In this document: positions 23,394 to 35,615 of the stretch, in pieces
How the letters are laid out: the number at the start of each line of letters is the position of its first letter
Numbering within the stretch: position 1 is the first letter of the stretch
NCBI RefSeq assembly: GCF_016906535.1
Contig: NC_057382.1
Location: forward strand, 992,001-1,056,000
Source of the DNA: Rhizoctonia solani
Lineage: Eukaryota; Basidiomycota; Agaricomycetes; Cantharellales; Ceratobasidiaceae
DNA: 64,000 nt
Direction of reading: 5' to 3'
Program-made: the position numbers and the translations under genes
The notes under the pieces: model-generated
What the model was told of the DNA's origin: nothing
The model's database searches: none
Seen by the model: the letters and a program-made list of their open reading frames with translations, nothing else

Positions 23394-24939
23394 CTTCTCT
23401 ACCGCTTTTTTACTGTTTTGGCCCAGTGTATCTGTTAGTGTACCTCTGGCTTGATCCTTCGTTACTGATGGGATATATATGCTATGGTATAGTGACAGTT
23501 GTCTTCTTGCGGAGTCTCACGTGTCCAGCCTGAAAGTTAGTATGTAATCCATGGATCCATTGGGTTCTGCATTTCGGCGACTTGATCACCTATCTCTGGA
23601 CATTTTTAGATGATTCGAGCTATCTCCTAATTATTGTAACCATCCTGGCCACGGAGAAGCAAGGGCGAAGCCCGATTTAGTTGAGCACACACCTGGTAGT
23701 TTTTCTATGCGCATTTTTTAAGAGCATCTACTCCAGGAGGTTTGCTGAAGCCTCGATGCATTTTAAATAGTAAAATTGGGGTAAATTTTATGCCATGTTA
23801 ACGGATTCATCAAGCTATTCCTTTCCACAAGACAAAGCCGATGAATTGAATCAATATACAAGTTATCAAGTAGGAGTCTACCTGGCCCCATGAGCGTCGT
23901 TGAATCCGAACGGATTTGGGGTTAACATCTGTCATAGAAAAGCGGCTGTGACTCAGTAGTTCAATGATCGAAGCATGCGTGCAATCTAAACCAAGCGCTA
24001 CAAATGATAATCATCATTAATCGTATCGTCCATACCTAGCCTGTTTTCTTTCTTGAGTGGCTCACCCATATTTTGGGTTTCTTCTGAACGCTAACCAATC
24101 CGTTCCTTAAAATGTTCAAATCATGCACTTGATCGTCTGGATCAATACACACCACCTCCAGCCTCGCCGGCACGTGATCAGTGTTGCCCGTGTCCCGTAG
24201 CCCATGCGCGGTCTTTGATTCTGCCCGACCCATCACCCTACTGTGCCTAAGCAGAAATAATTCTCCAATCCACGAGCTTCTCTCGTGTCTCGGTGCTCCG
24301 CTCTCCCCCTCCTCATTGCTCACGCCAGAACAATCTCTGGAGCTCCCAAAGCTTGAGGTTTGGAGAGTCCTTCACCTTACCACGGAGCTCCAGAGCGTTT
24401 GATAATATGCTTACTTCCACTCTTCCGATATATTCCTAGCCCCTAGACGCAAACATGTATTTCATTGTTTCTACTCAGGTCACGCCCATTTGTTCTTTAC
24501 AGTACACTCAGCACTACCGTTGCACCATATACGTTGCGCGAGGCACCAATCCTGACCAGGATAAGTTGGCATTTATTGTCAGCATGTGATACACGAATAT
24601 TACCAATGGGATCACTGTATTGCATCACTCGGTCTTGGCGTGCTTTGCGCGTGGTTTTGAATTATGGTCTCTTCCCGAAATTACAGTCTTAAGCTTGGGA
24701 CCACTCGGTGAATTGGTGAGCACCATCATTTGCCTCCACAAATTACATCAACTGACTAACATGCGGGAAGTTAATTCAAATGGTTCGTACCTGGCGCATC
24801 GCGCTAGCGGCTCGCATGCGAATCGCTCAGGGTCCTTTGCTCTAGCCGGCTGATGGCGAATCGCCGGTTCCAATAAAACCTCAGCATGCTCCTCAGAAAC
24901 ATGCACCGATCATCTTATTCTCACTAATCGCCCTTCGTC
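23394..24939. other. Intergenic region between divergent genes, no gene seen
   Basis: About 1.55 kb upstream of both the TPR-CHAT gene (-) and the ABC transporter (+). One 95-codon minus frame (24036-24323) has no recognisable motif and no supporting splice context. Confidence 0.5.
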
Positions 24940-27900
24940 ATGGAGCTGACGAAGCAAGACAGTACGCGTACTGGCAACTCTCGACGGCCACAACATCATG
25001 GTCCTGCCTTTTTCTATGCATTTACTTATGCGGATAGGTTGGATTGGCTACTTTATGGCGTCGGAGGGGTCGCGGCAGTAATATCTGGAGCGGGCTTCCC
25101 TGTGTAAGTGGCATAAATGATACCTGATTGTCTTCTAATTGACTGAATTGAATGATAGGCTAGACCTAGTCTATGGCTACTGGACGACCGCACTGGTCGC
25201 TGCGGACATGACCCCCTCGTCACTGCGAGGAACGACAAACACTATGGCAGGAATCTGTTTGGGAATTGGAATTCTGCAGTTCATCACAGGGTCAATTTTC
25301 TTGACCTGCTGTAAGTTTGAATGCTTCCTACTGCATTTATTTCAGCTCAGTATTTGCGTGTTCCAGTTACCATTGCGTCTGGCCGTACAACCGACAGGCT
25401 TAGAAGGGCGTATTTAGACTCCGTACTACACCAGGATGCGGAATTTTTTGAAAGGGTTGGTCCCGGAGAAGTTGGAACTCGAATGATCAAGGACGTTGGA
25501 ACGATTAAGACTGCGACTGGAGAAAAACTAGGATTTATGGTCTGGGCGTAAGTTCTGCTTTGTGCATTAGTCGTCTTTGTGTTGACAAGAAGGCGTTTAG
25601 CTTTACTACACTTCTCGTTGCTTGTGAGTGGCAAAATTATGGTCTACGCCGGTTTGTTCTAAACCTTTCACAGTAATTATGGCCTTCTCTCGCGCCGCTC
25701 GCCTAGCTGGGGTGGTATTTGGCGTGGTGCCTCTTGCTTTCATTCTATTCATGAGCAGCGGCTACTTGGCCGCAAAGGCAGATGCACGGCTACTAGACGT
25801 CGAGGGGCAAGCAGGAACCCTTCTCGAACAGATTTTGAGTAGCGTTCGGGTTGTGCAATCTTTTGCGGCGGAATCGTTTCTGGTCAAGAAGTATGACGCA
25901 TATTTGGACCAGGTGCGCCAATTTCTCCAACCTGCAGATCGATCAAATTTGACAGGACATTGCGTATGTAGTTACAACGCCTGGGCAAATGGCGTTCGGT
26001 TGTGCGTGGGTTGGAGTTGAGTATTTCTTACTGTATCCTTAACTTGACGTACAGCGTTGCGTGTAAGTGGCTTTACTGTGATATGTTAGGCGTCGCTCAC
26101 TCCAAATACAGTCTGGTACGGAAGCCAATTAATTGTGCGGGACAACCTCGAAGTTGGATTAATGTATGTATTTCAACGCTTGTCCTGAATTAACCTCACT
26201 TTCTCATTACATTACTTAGGTTCACAGTGTTCTGGAATATGTTTAACGGTAAGTTTAAAAGTGGCTGCTATGAAGTCATGTGAAGCCCACTGATGTAAAC
26301 GATGACCAGCCATTTTTGCGATCGCCAACATCTTGCCGCATATATCCGCCATTCGTGATTCGATCCTGATATCGACTCGAATCCGTTCTGAAATCGAGCG
26401 CGTACCAACGATCGACGTTCGAGGTAACAAGGGCGAGAAGCTCTGGGATAGCCAGACAGGGGAAAAGGTTAATGCTTCGATCGAAGTCCGCAATCTTACG
26501 TTCTCGTATCCCTCTCGACCCGATCACAAGACCTTGGACGATGTGAGTTTCGTTTTGGAGGCTGGAAAAGTCACTGCCCTTGTTGGAGGTATGCGCCCGC
26601 ATCAAACATACCTTGTGGTTAAAATTGATAATTCATTTTTCTTTCAGCGTCTGGATCCGGAAAGGTATGAAGTTGCGTAATCATTTAAACTCCAATAATC
26701 ATCCCGGATATAGTCTACGATTGCGTCCCTTTTGCTTCGCTATTATGATCCATCGCCAGCCCAAGGTGGGAAATCGAGCGGGGGTATCTTCCTTGCCAAA
26801 CGCGACATCCGGGACCTTAACCTTCCGTGGCTTCGGTCCCAGATTGGGATTATTGCTCAGGATCCTCAGTTATTTACGGCTTCAATCTTTGAAAACGTTG
26901 CGTACGGTCTGAGCGGCACCCCGTGGGAATTGCCTACATCCGAATCCGAGCCCAATTACCAAGAGAGATTGGCCGATGCAAAGATTCGGGTCGAATATGC
27001 TCTGAAACAGGCCCAAGCTTGGGACTTTGTGTGCAAACTACCAGAAGGAATGGACACTCGTATCAAGGGAGGCCGGACTGGTGTGTTATCAGGTGGACAG
27101 CGCCAAAGGATTGCGGCCGCACGTGCACTTGTCCGAAAGCCAAGGATTCTGCTACTTGACGAGGGTGGGTGCTGTTTAGAAAAACGCTTATGGATGTAGG
27201 TTGACTTTGATTGGTACGTAGGTACCTCCGCGCTCGATGCCGAGACCGAACAGCGCATGATGGCAGCTGTTCATGAAGAACAGGCACAGAGCGGCATGAC
27301 TACGATGTAAGCTGCTATGATTGCCCTTTTAGTATTTGTGATCTAATCGCGCACCAAGCTTGATTGCCCATCGCCTCTCTTCTATTCAGAATGCCGACAG
27401 GATTATCGCTATGAGTAACGGCCGGGTTGCCGAGCAAGGCACATACAGCGAGCTTATGGTATTTGATATAATTTTACCGGCTCTTAATGCTCGTTAACGC
27501 TGAATTTCAGAAACTTGGCAGCGTTTTCAGTGCGCTTGTACGACACCAAGCATCCGCGGGCCAATTAACCTCGAGCTCTCAAACGACCGTCTCTAATTTC
27601 ACAAGCAAGGAGCCAGAAATGGGCAATAGATCGGCGACATTCTCTACCCCACACGTCCCACTTTATCGGCCAGTTTCGACGGTATCGGTTGCCAGAACTG
27701 TGATAGACGACCCCATGGAACGTGGACTACTAGTCAAAGGGACAGAGCCTCAAGGCTTAGCTGCTCGTTTTTTCCGGCTCATGGGCAGGTATAGTCAGTG
27801 GATTTTGATAGGCATCATCGGCTCTCTGTGCATGTAAGTGGGCCCAAGACACAGCGTTAATCACCATGTTTAAGATTTGCTATAGTGGTGCTTCGTTCCC

Positions 27901-30293
27901 TATTGCAGGCTGGCTTATTGGTGAGCTCAAGCCTCGAGTCAACTCTTTCCTTTTGCTAATCTATATGCGCAGGTTTTGTGATCGAAGGGTTGAGTATCCA
28001 CGATAACGACGAGCAGGTGCTGCGGGAGGGCAGATACTGGGCGATGTGGTTCCTAGTTTTGTCTATGGTCAATATTGTATCCAGTTTCATCGCTGGATTT
28101 TTCTTGTCTATGGGAGGAACTCGAGTTGACAGGCGACTACGGCTGGCGGCCCTCAGCTCCCTTCTCCGACAGGTTGGTAGGCGCTTGGCTTTGATGATTT
28201 GAATATTATTGATCACAAAACTAGGAAATTGGATTCTTCGACCAAGAGGAGAATGCAGCAGGGAGCTTGACCGCCGGAATTGCTTCTCAGGCTGGCCACG
28301 TCTCTGCCGCGATAGGCCTTGTCTGGCAGCAACTTATTACTTCCGGTGGAAAGTGAGTACAAAGGTTACTTAGATATATCTGAATCTAATTGTTACATCC
28401 TTAGCTTCATCGGAGCATTTATTCTCGGAGTCGCGTGTAAGTCAATAACCACTGCTTTCTTCGGTTCTGGGCTAACCTTAGTTATAGTATCTTGGAGGCT
28501 TGCGCTCCCCAGCTTTGCACCGGTTCCTGCCATCCTGGTCACCGCGTACTTCAACATTGCATTATTAGAGAAGTATGAACAAACGCTTCATAAGCCGCTT
28601 GAAGACGCGTCTGCATTTGCCAGCGAGAATGTGGATGCAATCAAGGTCAGTTTCTGAGCGAATTGGCATGGGTGGAAGGCTGAACAAGATTATCACAGAC
28701 CGTTGCTGCTTTGGGACGAGAAAGCTTAGTGATGGAATATTTCGACAAAAATTCCGCTCAGAAAACTACAAAGACAAAATACCTTTTTGGCGGCGCCTTG
28801 GGTTTCGGCTTCGGAATAGGAAGCATTCTGATTTTAAGCGCAATCTTGATGGTACATCTCTTACTTGGATTCCTGAATGATATTGCTGATGTAATTTTTG
28901 CGGTTTAGTGGTGGGGTGTTGAGCTTTATCTGACGGAGCGGATTAGCTTGAAGAATCTGTATGCGACTTTTGAGGCTGTCCTCATTGGAGGTGAGCTCCT
29001 TGACCTCTCGTCTTTTATTTTATTTTAAATTATTATATATAGCCATCGCGGCGAGTCGGTTGTTTACATATATACCCGACATGGCCAGGATGATTCAAGG
29101 TTTCCGTGCCATCTGTAACTGGGAAGATCGCAAGCCAGAGATAGCTTCTCTCGATGCAATTAAAGCTCCTTCGCTAGAAAAAGTCCGGGGGGAGATTAAT
29201 TTCACATCCTGTACATTGCAGTACGCTTCCAGACCGAAACCTGCGATTGAGAATCTTAACCTGGTTATACCTGCTGGCAAGTCGGTAGCATTTTGCGGTT
29301 AGTGAATATGATACTGCTATGATAAATAGCTGACCCGACTCGATCAGGACCTTCGGGTGGCGGCAAGAGCAGCATCATTTCGATGATTTCGCGTTTCTAC
29401 GATCCCAACTTGGGGACCATTTCTCTCGATGGCCGTGACATCCGGAGCATCCCTCTGGAGGAATATCGTAGCCACATATCTTTGGTGGCGCAAGATGCAG
29501 TATTATATGAGGTAAGCCAAGACTGAATAATTATTTAGAGGAAAGCTTGACAGGACTTGGCGTTCCAGGGAACTTTCCGCGAAAACATCACCCTCGGGCA
29601 AACATCCATTTCGCAGGATGAAATAGAACGTGCATGCCGTGACGCCAACATCTTGAGCTTCATACAATCATTACCGCAAGGTTTTGACTCTCCAGTTGGA
29701 TTCAAGGGTTCTCAAATGAGCGGTGGTCAACGGCAAGTAAGTGTTGAATAGTACAACATTTGGATAAAGCTGACTGTATTCCAATAGCGTATCTGTATTG
29801 GTACGTATATTGCACCTCTATCTGGGGAATTAAGAATTGATCATTTTCTTCTAGCGCGCGCACTACTTCGAAACCCCAGCATCCTCCTGGTAAGTTCAGT
29901 CCAAGAGACTAGGTATATGCAAGCTAATTATCTAATTCTACCCACTTGTAGCTCGACGAAGCTACCTCTGTGAGTGTTGAGTAACTACTATTCTTGAACA
30001 AACCTCTCATTATCGATTATAGGCACTTGACGCCGAGTCCGAACGATCTGTACAGGAAGCGCTAGAACAAGCGTCCAAAGGTCGCACAACCATTTCTATC
30101 GCTCACCGTTTATCCACAATTCAGAACGCTGATATCATCCATGTTGTTGAGGATGGGCGTATTATTGAAAGCGGTAGTCATGTTGAGTTGCTCGCCCTCA
30201 ATGGGCGTTACGTTGATGTGAGTGGATCAGCCTGATAGCCGTCAATGTATTGCTTGCTCATGCAATCCATAGCTCGTTAAATCCCAACTCTAA
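24940..30293 (+). CDS. Full-size ABCB (MDR/Ste6-like) ABC transporter
   Basis: Roughly two dozen exons; the first are 24940-25103, 25159-25310, 25367-25547, 25601-25623 and 25674 onward, and the last ends at 30293. Order is TMD1-NBD1-TMD2-NBD2. NBD1 has Walker A GASGSGKST (spread over three exons, 26585-26720), Q-loop [10 protein letters not shown], signature LSGGQRQR, Walker B ILLLDEG, D-loop SALDAE and H-loop [18 protein letters not shown]2 (from about 29190) has [41 protein letters not shown] and [17 protein letters not shown] helices are clear (for example [26 protein letters not shown]). All catalytic motifs are intact, so it should be an ATP-driven exporter of hydrophobic compounds or lipopeptides at the plasma membrane. 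The substrate cannot be told from sequence. Exon borders around 25910-26240 are the least certain. Confidence 0.88.
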
Positions 30294-33200
30294 GCCATCG
30301 ATGCGGCTACGTTGTTTAGTTATTGATTTCTATTACTCTAGTGGGATAATTTCCTTAATAAGAGCAGACCTATGATGATTGTAATTCAAGCTGGGCTGTT
30401 TGATACTCAGCCTATTTATAATAACAAGCTCTGACTATAGCAACCCATTTCGTTCGGTTGGCACTATCGCTCACATAAGCTCCATAGCCTGAATATCTTC
30501 TCCTTATTCTCTATAACCAGGACTCAGAAACTAAATACAATTTAAGATAAATAGGGTAGATATTTCTTGAACTAGCTGCTATGAGGGAGTTGCTATTTGC
30601 TGTCTATTTCACAGTATCGATGGATCTGCACACTGGACAATGTTTTCCAACTTCGTTGGCTTGTGGGGGTCGGGAGTTGCCATATTAAGGAGAGGCTATT
30701 CGCACTATATGGAAACACAGGGAGCTCCCCAAATCCCCCAGGCCAATTTTTATGAGTGCTTCGGGAAGGTAAGGCTTCATGATGCGATAATTATAATCAT
30801 TTGAACAGATAAAGTCATAGTCACGCACACACGTGCTTTTCAACAAATGCACCTTGGGGGTTTCATAGTTGATATCCCTGAAGTGAGTCGATTGCTTCAC
30901 GAGTCTGTGCTATATGAACATATATATGGTCCAAGTGATAGCAGAGAATGAACTAATGTCGCACAGTCAAATATCTCTTAACCGTCCAAGAACAATAATC
31001 TTAATAGCTTCCTAATTTAGTACTTGAGCTATTTATTTCAAAATTTCATCATCCCAATCACACTGCAGGCACGTTATGCAATTAGATTTAATGAAAAGAG
31101 CTTGCACAAGCCTAACTGATCCATCGTTGTAAGCACGACGATGGCCTTGCAGGGCGAGTCTACTCAAAGGTGGACAGGAAAATCTTAAGTACATGAATGA
31201 AGGGAAAGCCTTCGGAGAAGCGCCGAATAAACGACACTTCAACCTGAGTCAGCTTGGCGCTTGTTGTGATTCTACAATTAAAAAAATGGGAATATATGCG
31301 CATTTATACATATGGGACGATGCTACTTCCCCTTCATCCCAGTCATAGTCTAGTTACTTGAGCTTTTTACCTTGGTATGATCCCTTTTGGATGGGAGATA
31401 ATTCGAATTCATCTATGTTATGAAATCAGTCCTGCCCCCCCTCCCCCGGTTTGAGAACGATTGGCAGATCAGGATCAACCCAAGCCCCTGTACTTTGCAA
31501 CGCTCCCTGGCCTTGGGAACTCAGCCCCTTTTCTTGGTTCAGATGTTCCGCATGTTGCGGCACTAAGCTGGTGAGGAATAGGCTATGTCGCATTCTTGAG
31601 GATTCGTACCATGGTAATGATGATGAAGCTCTGCTACGTGCATTGTTATGTCATATGTGTCTCTTGAGAGAGCCGTAAGATTTGTTTCCTATCGTATGAA
31701 CTGATACAGGAGCTCGCCAAATGAGTAAATATGATTGATGGGCGCGAGTACAAGCTTTCTACCGTTATGTTTGAAAAGGGGGGATTTACTTCTGAACTGG
31801 TCACCGGTTGACCTTGTTCCAATATTCTCTTGTTTGCCTGGAGTTGCGAGCTACTTTATTATTTGGGACAGCATATATAGAGTTGCTCTGTTTGTGATAA
31901 GCCACCTTGCATAGTTTCCGAGCTCCGTTTACTGGGTATGCATGGGATAGTACCAAAGGCTTCCACATCTGCATCTTCCTAAAGAAGCTCTTATGGCCGC
32001 TGCAAGCTCACATACCACAAATTTTAACATCATTTTTATGACTTGACGCCCCATTTGGGTACACCAATCACAGTATCTTTCAATATATATGCATAAAGTG
32101 GAATCGCAAGCAAAGCTCGTAGCCACATGTGTAGCTGCTAAGTCTCGGGGAATAACCTCTGTGTTGCTGTATCACCTGGAATTTTGAAGACATTTTGGTA
32201 GCTATAGGTTTGATCTAACGGGAATTTAGTCGAGCCAAAGAGCGCAAACATAACATTTAGCTCATCGATGGGCTCAGGTAAACATTTGCGCTGGTATACT
32301 CATCCCAATAGCGCCATCGTCTCTTGGCCCACTATCAAACTCCTTCTCCGAAGCCCTTCCACACGCCCCTACTGAAAGCAAGCTCTCGCATAGACCATGG
32401 GGGTACAGCGTTCCTTTTGGAGGACGCATTGTGACCTATCCCAAGAACGTGTATAGTTCCTCTACATACCGCTAACTAGATACAGCTCCAGCATCATCAT
32501 AAGCAAACAAAAATCATAAGCTCCGAAACCTATTCTCCGAGGCACTTGCAAACATTGTGATCCAAAGTGCCTCTCACTCAGGGCGCTGAACGAGCGGAGC
32601 TACCTGACCTTGCTATAGCTAGGTATCAGGGAAATGTTACCATCTACGGGGTCCGCCCTAGAACCTCTGTGTTGTTCCTTCCTACGTAAGGGCGCTATGA
32701 TCGAGCCTACAAGCATTTACCGTACAAACTCCTTTTTTCTGACGCAAGTTCACGATGGGGTAGTTCTAGAGCGGTTTAGTCAGAGTATCTTCTACAGAGT
32801 TCACAACACAGGCACAAACCAGAAATTTAAAGCGGAACTATTTCGTAGGTTGCTGCACAATTGTAAGTGGTGATGTGGCTCGAGGAACTCTCGATCGGGC
32901 TACTTCAGGTGGCATTCAAATGCATTGTACGCGGCTTACAACACGATTGAGAGCTGCACATACCGATGCTAATACCATCGATTCGGAGTTCAGACAGGGA
33001 AGTATGTTTCGATGTTAGATCTGAGATTGAAAGAAAAGTGAGCATAGAGACGTGTAAGAATCACAAAGATAGCGATACCATAAACGGCGCACGTGAAGAA
33101 GCAGGTAATGAGCACACCTTCAGAGATAGTCAGATATTCAACTCATTACGATGGCATTATGCGCTGAAGGAGGGGCGCCAGTGTTGCCTCCGCCAAAATC

Positions 33201-33803
33201 ACATCGTTAGGGGAAACTTTCAGTGTCCCGTGGAGTAACATATGATTGGTTGAAGATGGAGAGCCCAGATCCCACAAGGGTAGCGTGCTGGGAAATCATG
33301 TTCGGCGACCGGTAGAAGCGGCAGATATCGTATGTACAGTGTGCTATGGGGGAGGGTAGTACGCGGGCCAGTGCTCAAGCCTTGACTGCCCTAGTATATG
33401 TTTACAGTCCATAGGCACCGGCTTCTCGTTTAGTATGTCTTCTGTGTTATGCTTTATTGGGGAACATCTTTGAGGTACGACAACTTTGACAACTTGGACA
33501 GTTCCGGGGTTGGTCGCTCGAGTTGTAATTACGACTGTCCGTAGTGCTGTGCGCTATGGCGGCCACTAGGTGGTGCGTTCACGACACCCAGTGTATATTA
33601 AGGCAACAAGCCTGCTCATTACCAAGTAATCAACATGTACATATATCTCATATTTATGAATGGGGGTTGTCGAGAGATCAGACAAACAAATCGGAGACAA
33701 AAGCTGAATACCAGCCGCTATAAGAGTTAGTATAAGCTTAGTTAGAGAGTATACCAGCGAGACTGACCGAGTAGTTTAAATCACAGGGGTATTCTTCACA
33801 GGT
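30294..33803. other. Long stretch with no recognisable gene
   Basis: About 3.5 kb, mostly AT-rich, with only short open frames (under 95 codons) that show no family motif. It is the largest empty interval here. It may hold degraded mobile or gene remnants, but I see no terminal repeats or conserved motif. Confidence 0.45.
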
Positions 33804-34221
33804 TTAAAGCTGGTTATCCTGTCTCCGAGGTTTGGTAGTGGGCCTGATACGAGCCAAGACTCGCTTCTGGTTCCACCAAGACATAATCGTCATCCTGAGG
33901 GCTACTGCAGAGAGCGCACATATCGTAATCGTCTTCTTCCTCGGCTTGCAGAATGCCCCCGTCGCAGGGCCCTGCCGGCACGAGCTCGAGAGGCAGGGTC
34001 CCGGTCTCGGAAGTGCCCAAATGCGTTCCTGTGAGAGCAGGTACATTGTCATCTGGTGATATCCCCACATCCAGAGCTTCAGGAAGCAGCGTGTTATCAT
34101 TGAGCTGTTGCCAAACATCTCCCTCCAACTGCAAAGCAGTGACGACGACCGTTCGACGACCCATATCCTTGTTGCACTGCTGGAGCTCGAGAGGTGAAGG
34201 GGTCGCCGAAACGAATATCAT
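33804..34221 (-). CDS. Hypothetical small acidic protein or terminal exon
   Basis: A minus-strand frame of 135 codons from the ATG at 34221 to a stop at 33814. It is Glu/Asp-rich towards the end (EEEDDYDMCALCSS, DDDYVLVEPE) and has G/C-rich third positions like nearby real genes, which is the only sign of coding. No domain recognised. It could be the last exon of a longer gene or a chance frame. Confidence 0.3.
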
Positions 34222-34769
34222 GTAACCTGAGGCTTATAAGCAACTTATACCATACTATACCCCTTGGCTCACGGGTGGTTCGTACCGAGTGCGCCGATGC
34301 TACCTCGTGTTCTCCCGGACAACGCAAACAAGAGGCCATAGATGGAAGCACGCGGAGTACGATCGAAGTACTTTGAGGGCTATGATCGGCCTTTGCCAAA
34401 TGCTACGTAGTCTCATGTACAATGTACTACTATAGGGCAATTTGCTGCACCAGTAATCTGGGAGAGCGTCACGACATGCAAACTTGATCTGTTTGCTGAG
34501 AGATGGTTGGCGCGCCTACCAAGTGCCAAGACTTCGGGCCGAATTTCACAGTGAGCAAGAGCCAGAGTAAAGGATAGTCTAAGAATATTTATTTATTTAT
34601 CTTCAAGATCTTACAAACAGCAAACTTTGGGCTTCAATTGCAATGATCGCAGACGCTGTGGTTCTATACAGTACCAAACAATCGGATGTGGCTTTTGCAT
34701 CCGGTTGTACACGAGCCGCCTACCCGACACCCGTAAACACAACCCACCTACAAACCCAATCTCGCCGCC

Positions 34770-35289
34770 ATGCCGCCAAAACTCGTATGTCAAGCTGATT
34801 ATTGCGTAGGATTACGAACTGATAGAAATGCGGTGGATAGGACCCCAACGAGATCAAGATCATCTACCTGCGTGCGACTGGTGGTGAAGTCGGAGCCTCT
34901 TCGGCGCTCGCGCCCAAGATTGGTCCTCTTGGTCTAGTGAGTAGCTATGCGTATATTATATTAGTTTGCGGCTAAATACCTGTTATAGTCTCCAAAGAAG
35001 GTCGGAGAAGATATCGCAAAGGCGACTGGCGCATGGAAGGGTCTGCGTGTAACTGTGCAGCTCACCATTCAAAACCGACAGGAACAATGCGCTCCAAGTC
35101 GCTCGCAAAGAACTTGGCTGGTGGTGTCAAGGAGATCCTTGGAACTTGCCAGGTGAGTCCATTTATGATATTCATGAGTTATTTGTACTTATGCATGCCC
35201 AGTCTGTTGGCTGCACTGTTGACGGCAAGCCTGCTCACGACGTCATTGATGGGATCAACTCGGGAGAGGTCGAGGTCCCCGATGAGTAA
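34770..35289 (+). pseudogene. RPL12: Ribosomal protein L12 (uL11) locus with internal out-of-frame deletion
   Basis: Exons 34770-34784, 34841-34936, 34989-35152 and 35203-35289. The N-terminal half is a clean uL11: [58 protein letters not shown]. The C-terminal half is also clean: [43 protein letters not shown]. The roughly 45 residues that normally join NRQ to the MRSKS helix (including the conserved EPPRDRKK region) are missing at about 35080-35087, and the two halves are in different frames. Either this is a decayed extra copy of an essential 60S stalk-base gene, or sequence was lost in assembly. All splice sites elsewhere are intact, so any decay is recent. Confidence 0.8.
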
Positions 35290-35615
35290 AATGTATCAGT
35301 TGGGCTGTCCTGTATGCACTTGTATTCACTTTGTCGCTCATATGCTGGTATTCATTTTACTCATTACGTGAATTGATTGAAGTGAGAAGCATGGCGTTAA
35401 GAATCGTACTTCAAGCCCATGGTCGAATATGAGTATGCATATTCAATTCATAGATCATCCATAAATTCAATCGACACATTCTGTAAAATACAAATACCAA
35501 ATAAATGCCATCGTCACCGGAAATAAAGTTACCAAAACGTCGTAAAAGGTCGTTACTGTATGCATACACCAATAAGTTCATTGCGCCAGTCCATCATCAT
35601 AAATAAATCCGAAAT

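Noticed and set aside
24036..24323. 95-codon minus-strand frame
   Set aside because: No recognisable motif, no splice context, and length expected by chance in 1.5 kb of intergenic DNA.
31451..31678. 75-codon plus-strand frame in the long empty interval
   Set aside because: No motif or neighbouring exon; consistent with chance.
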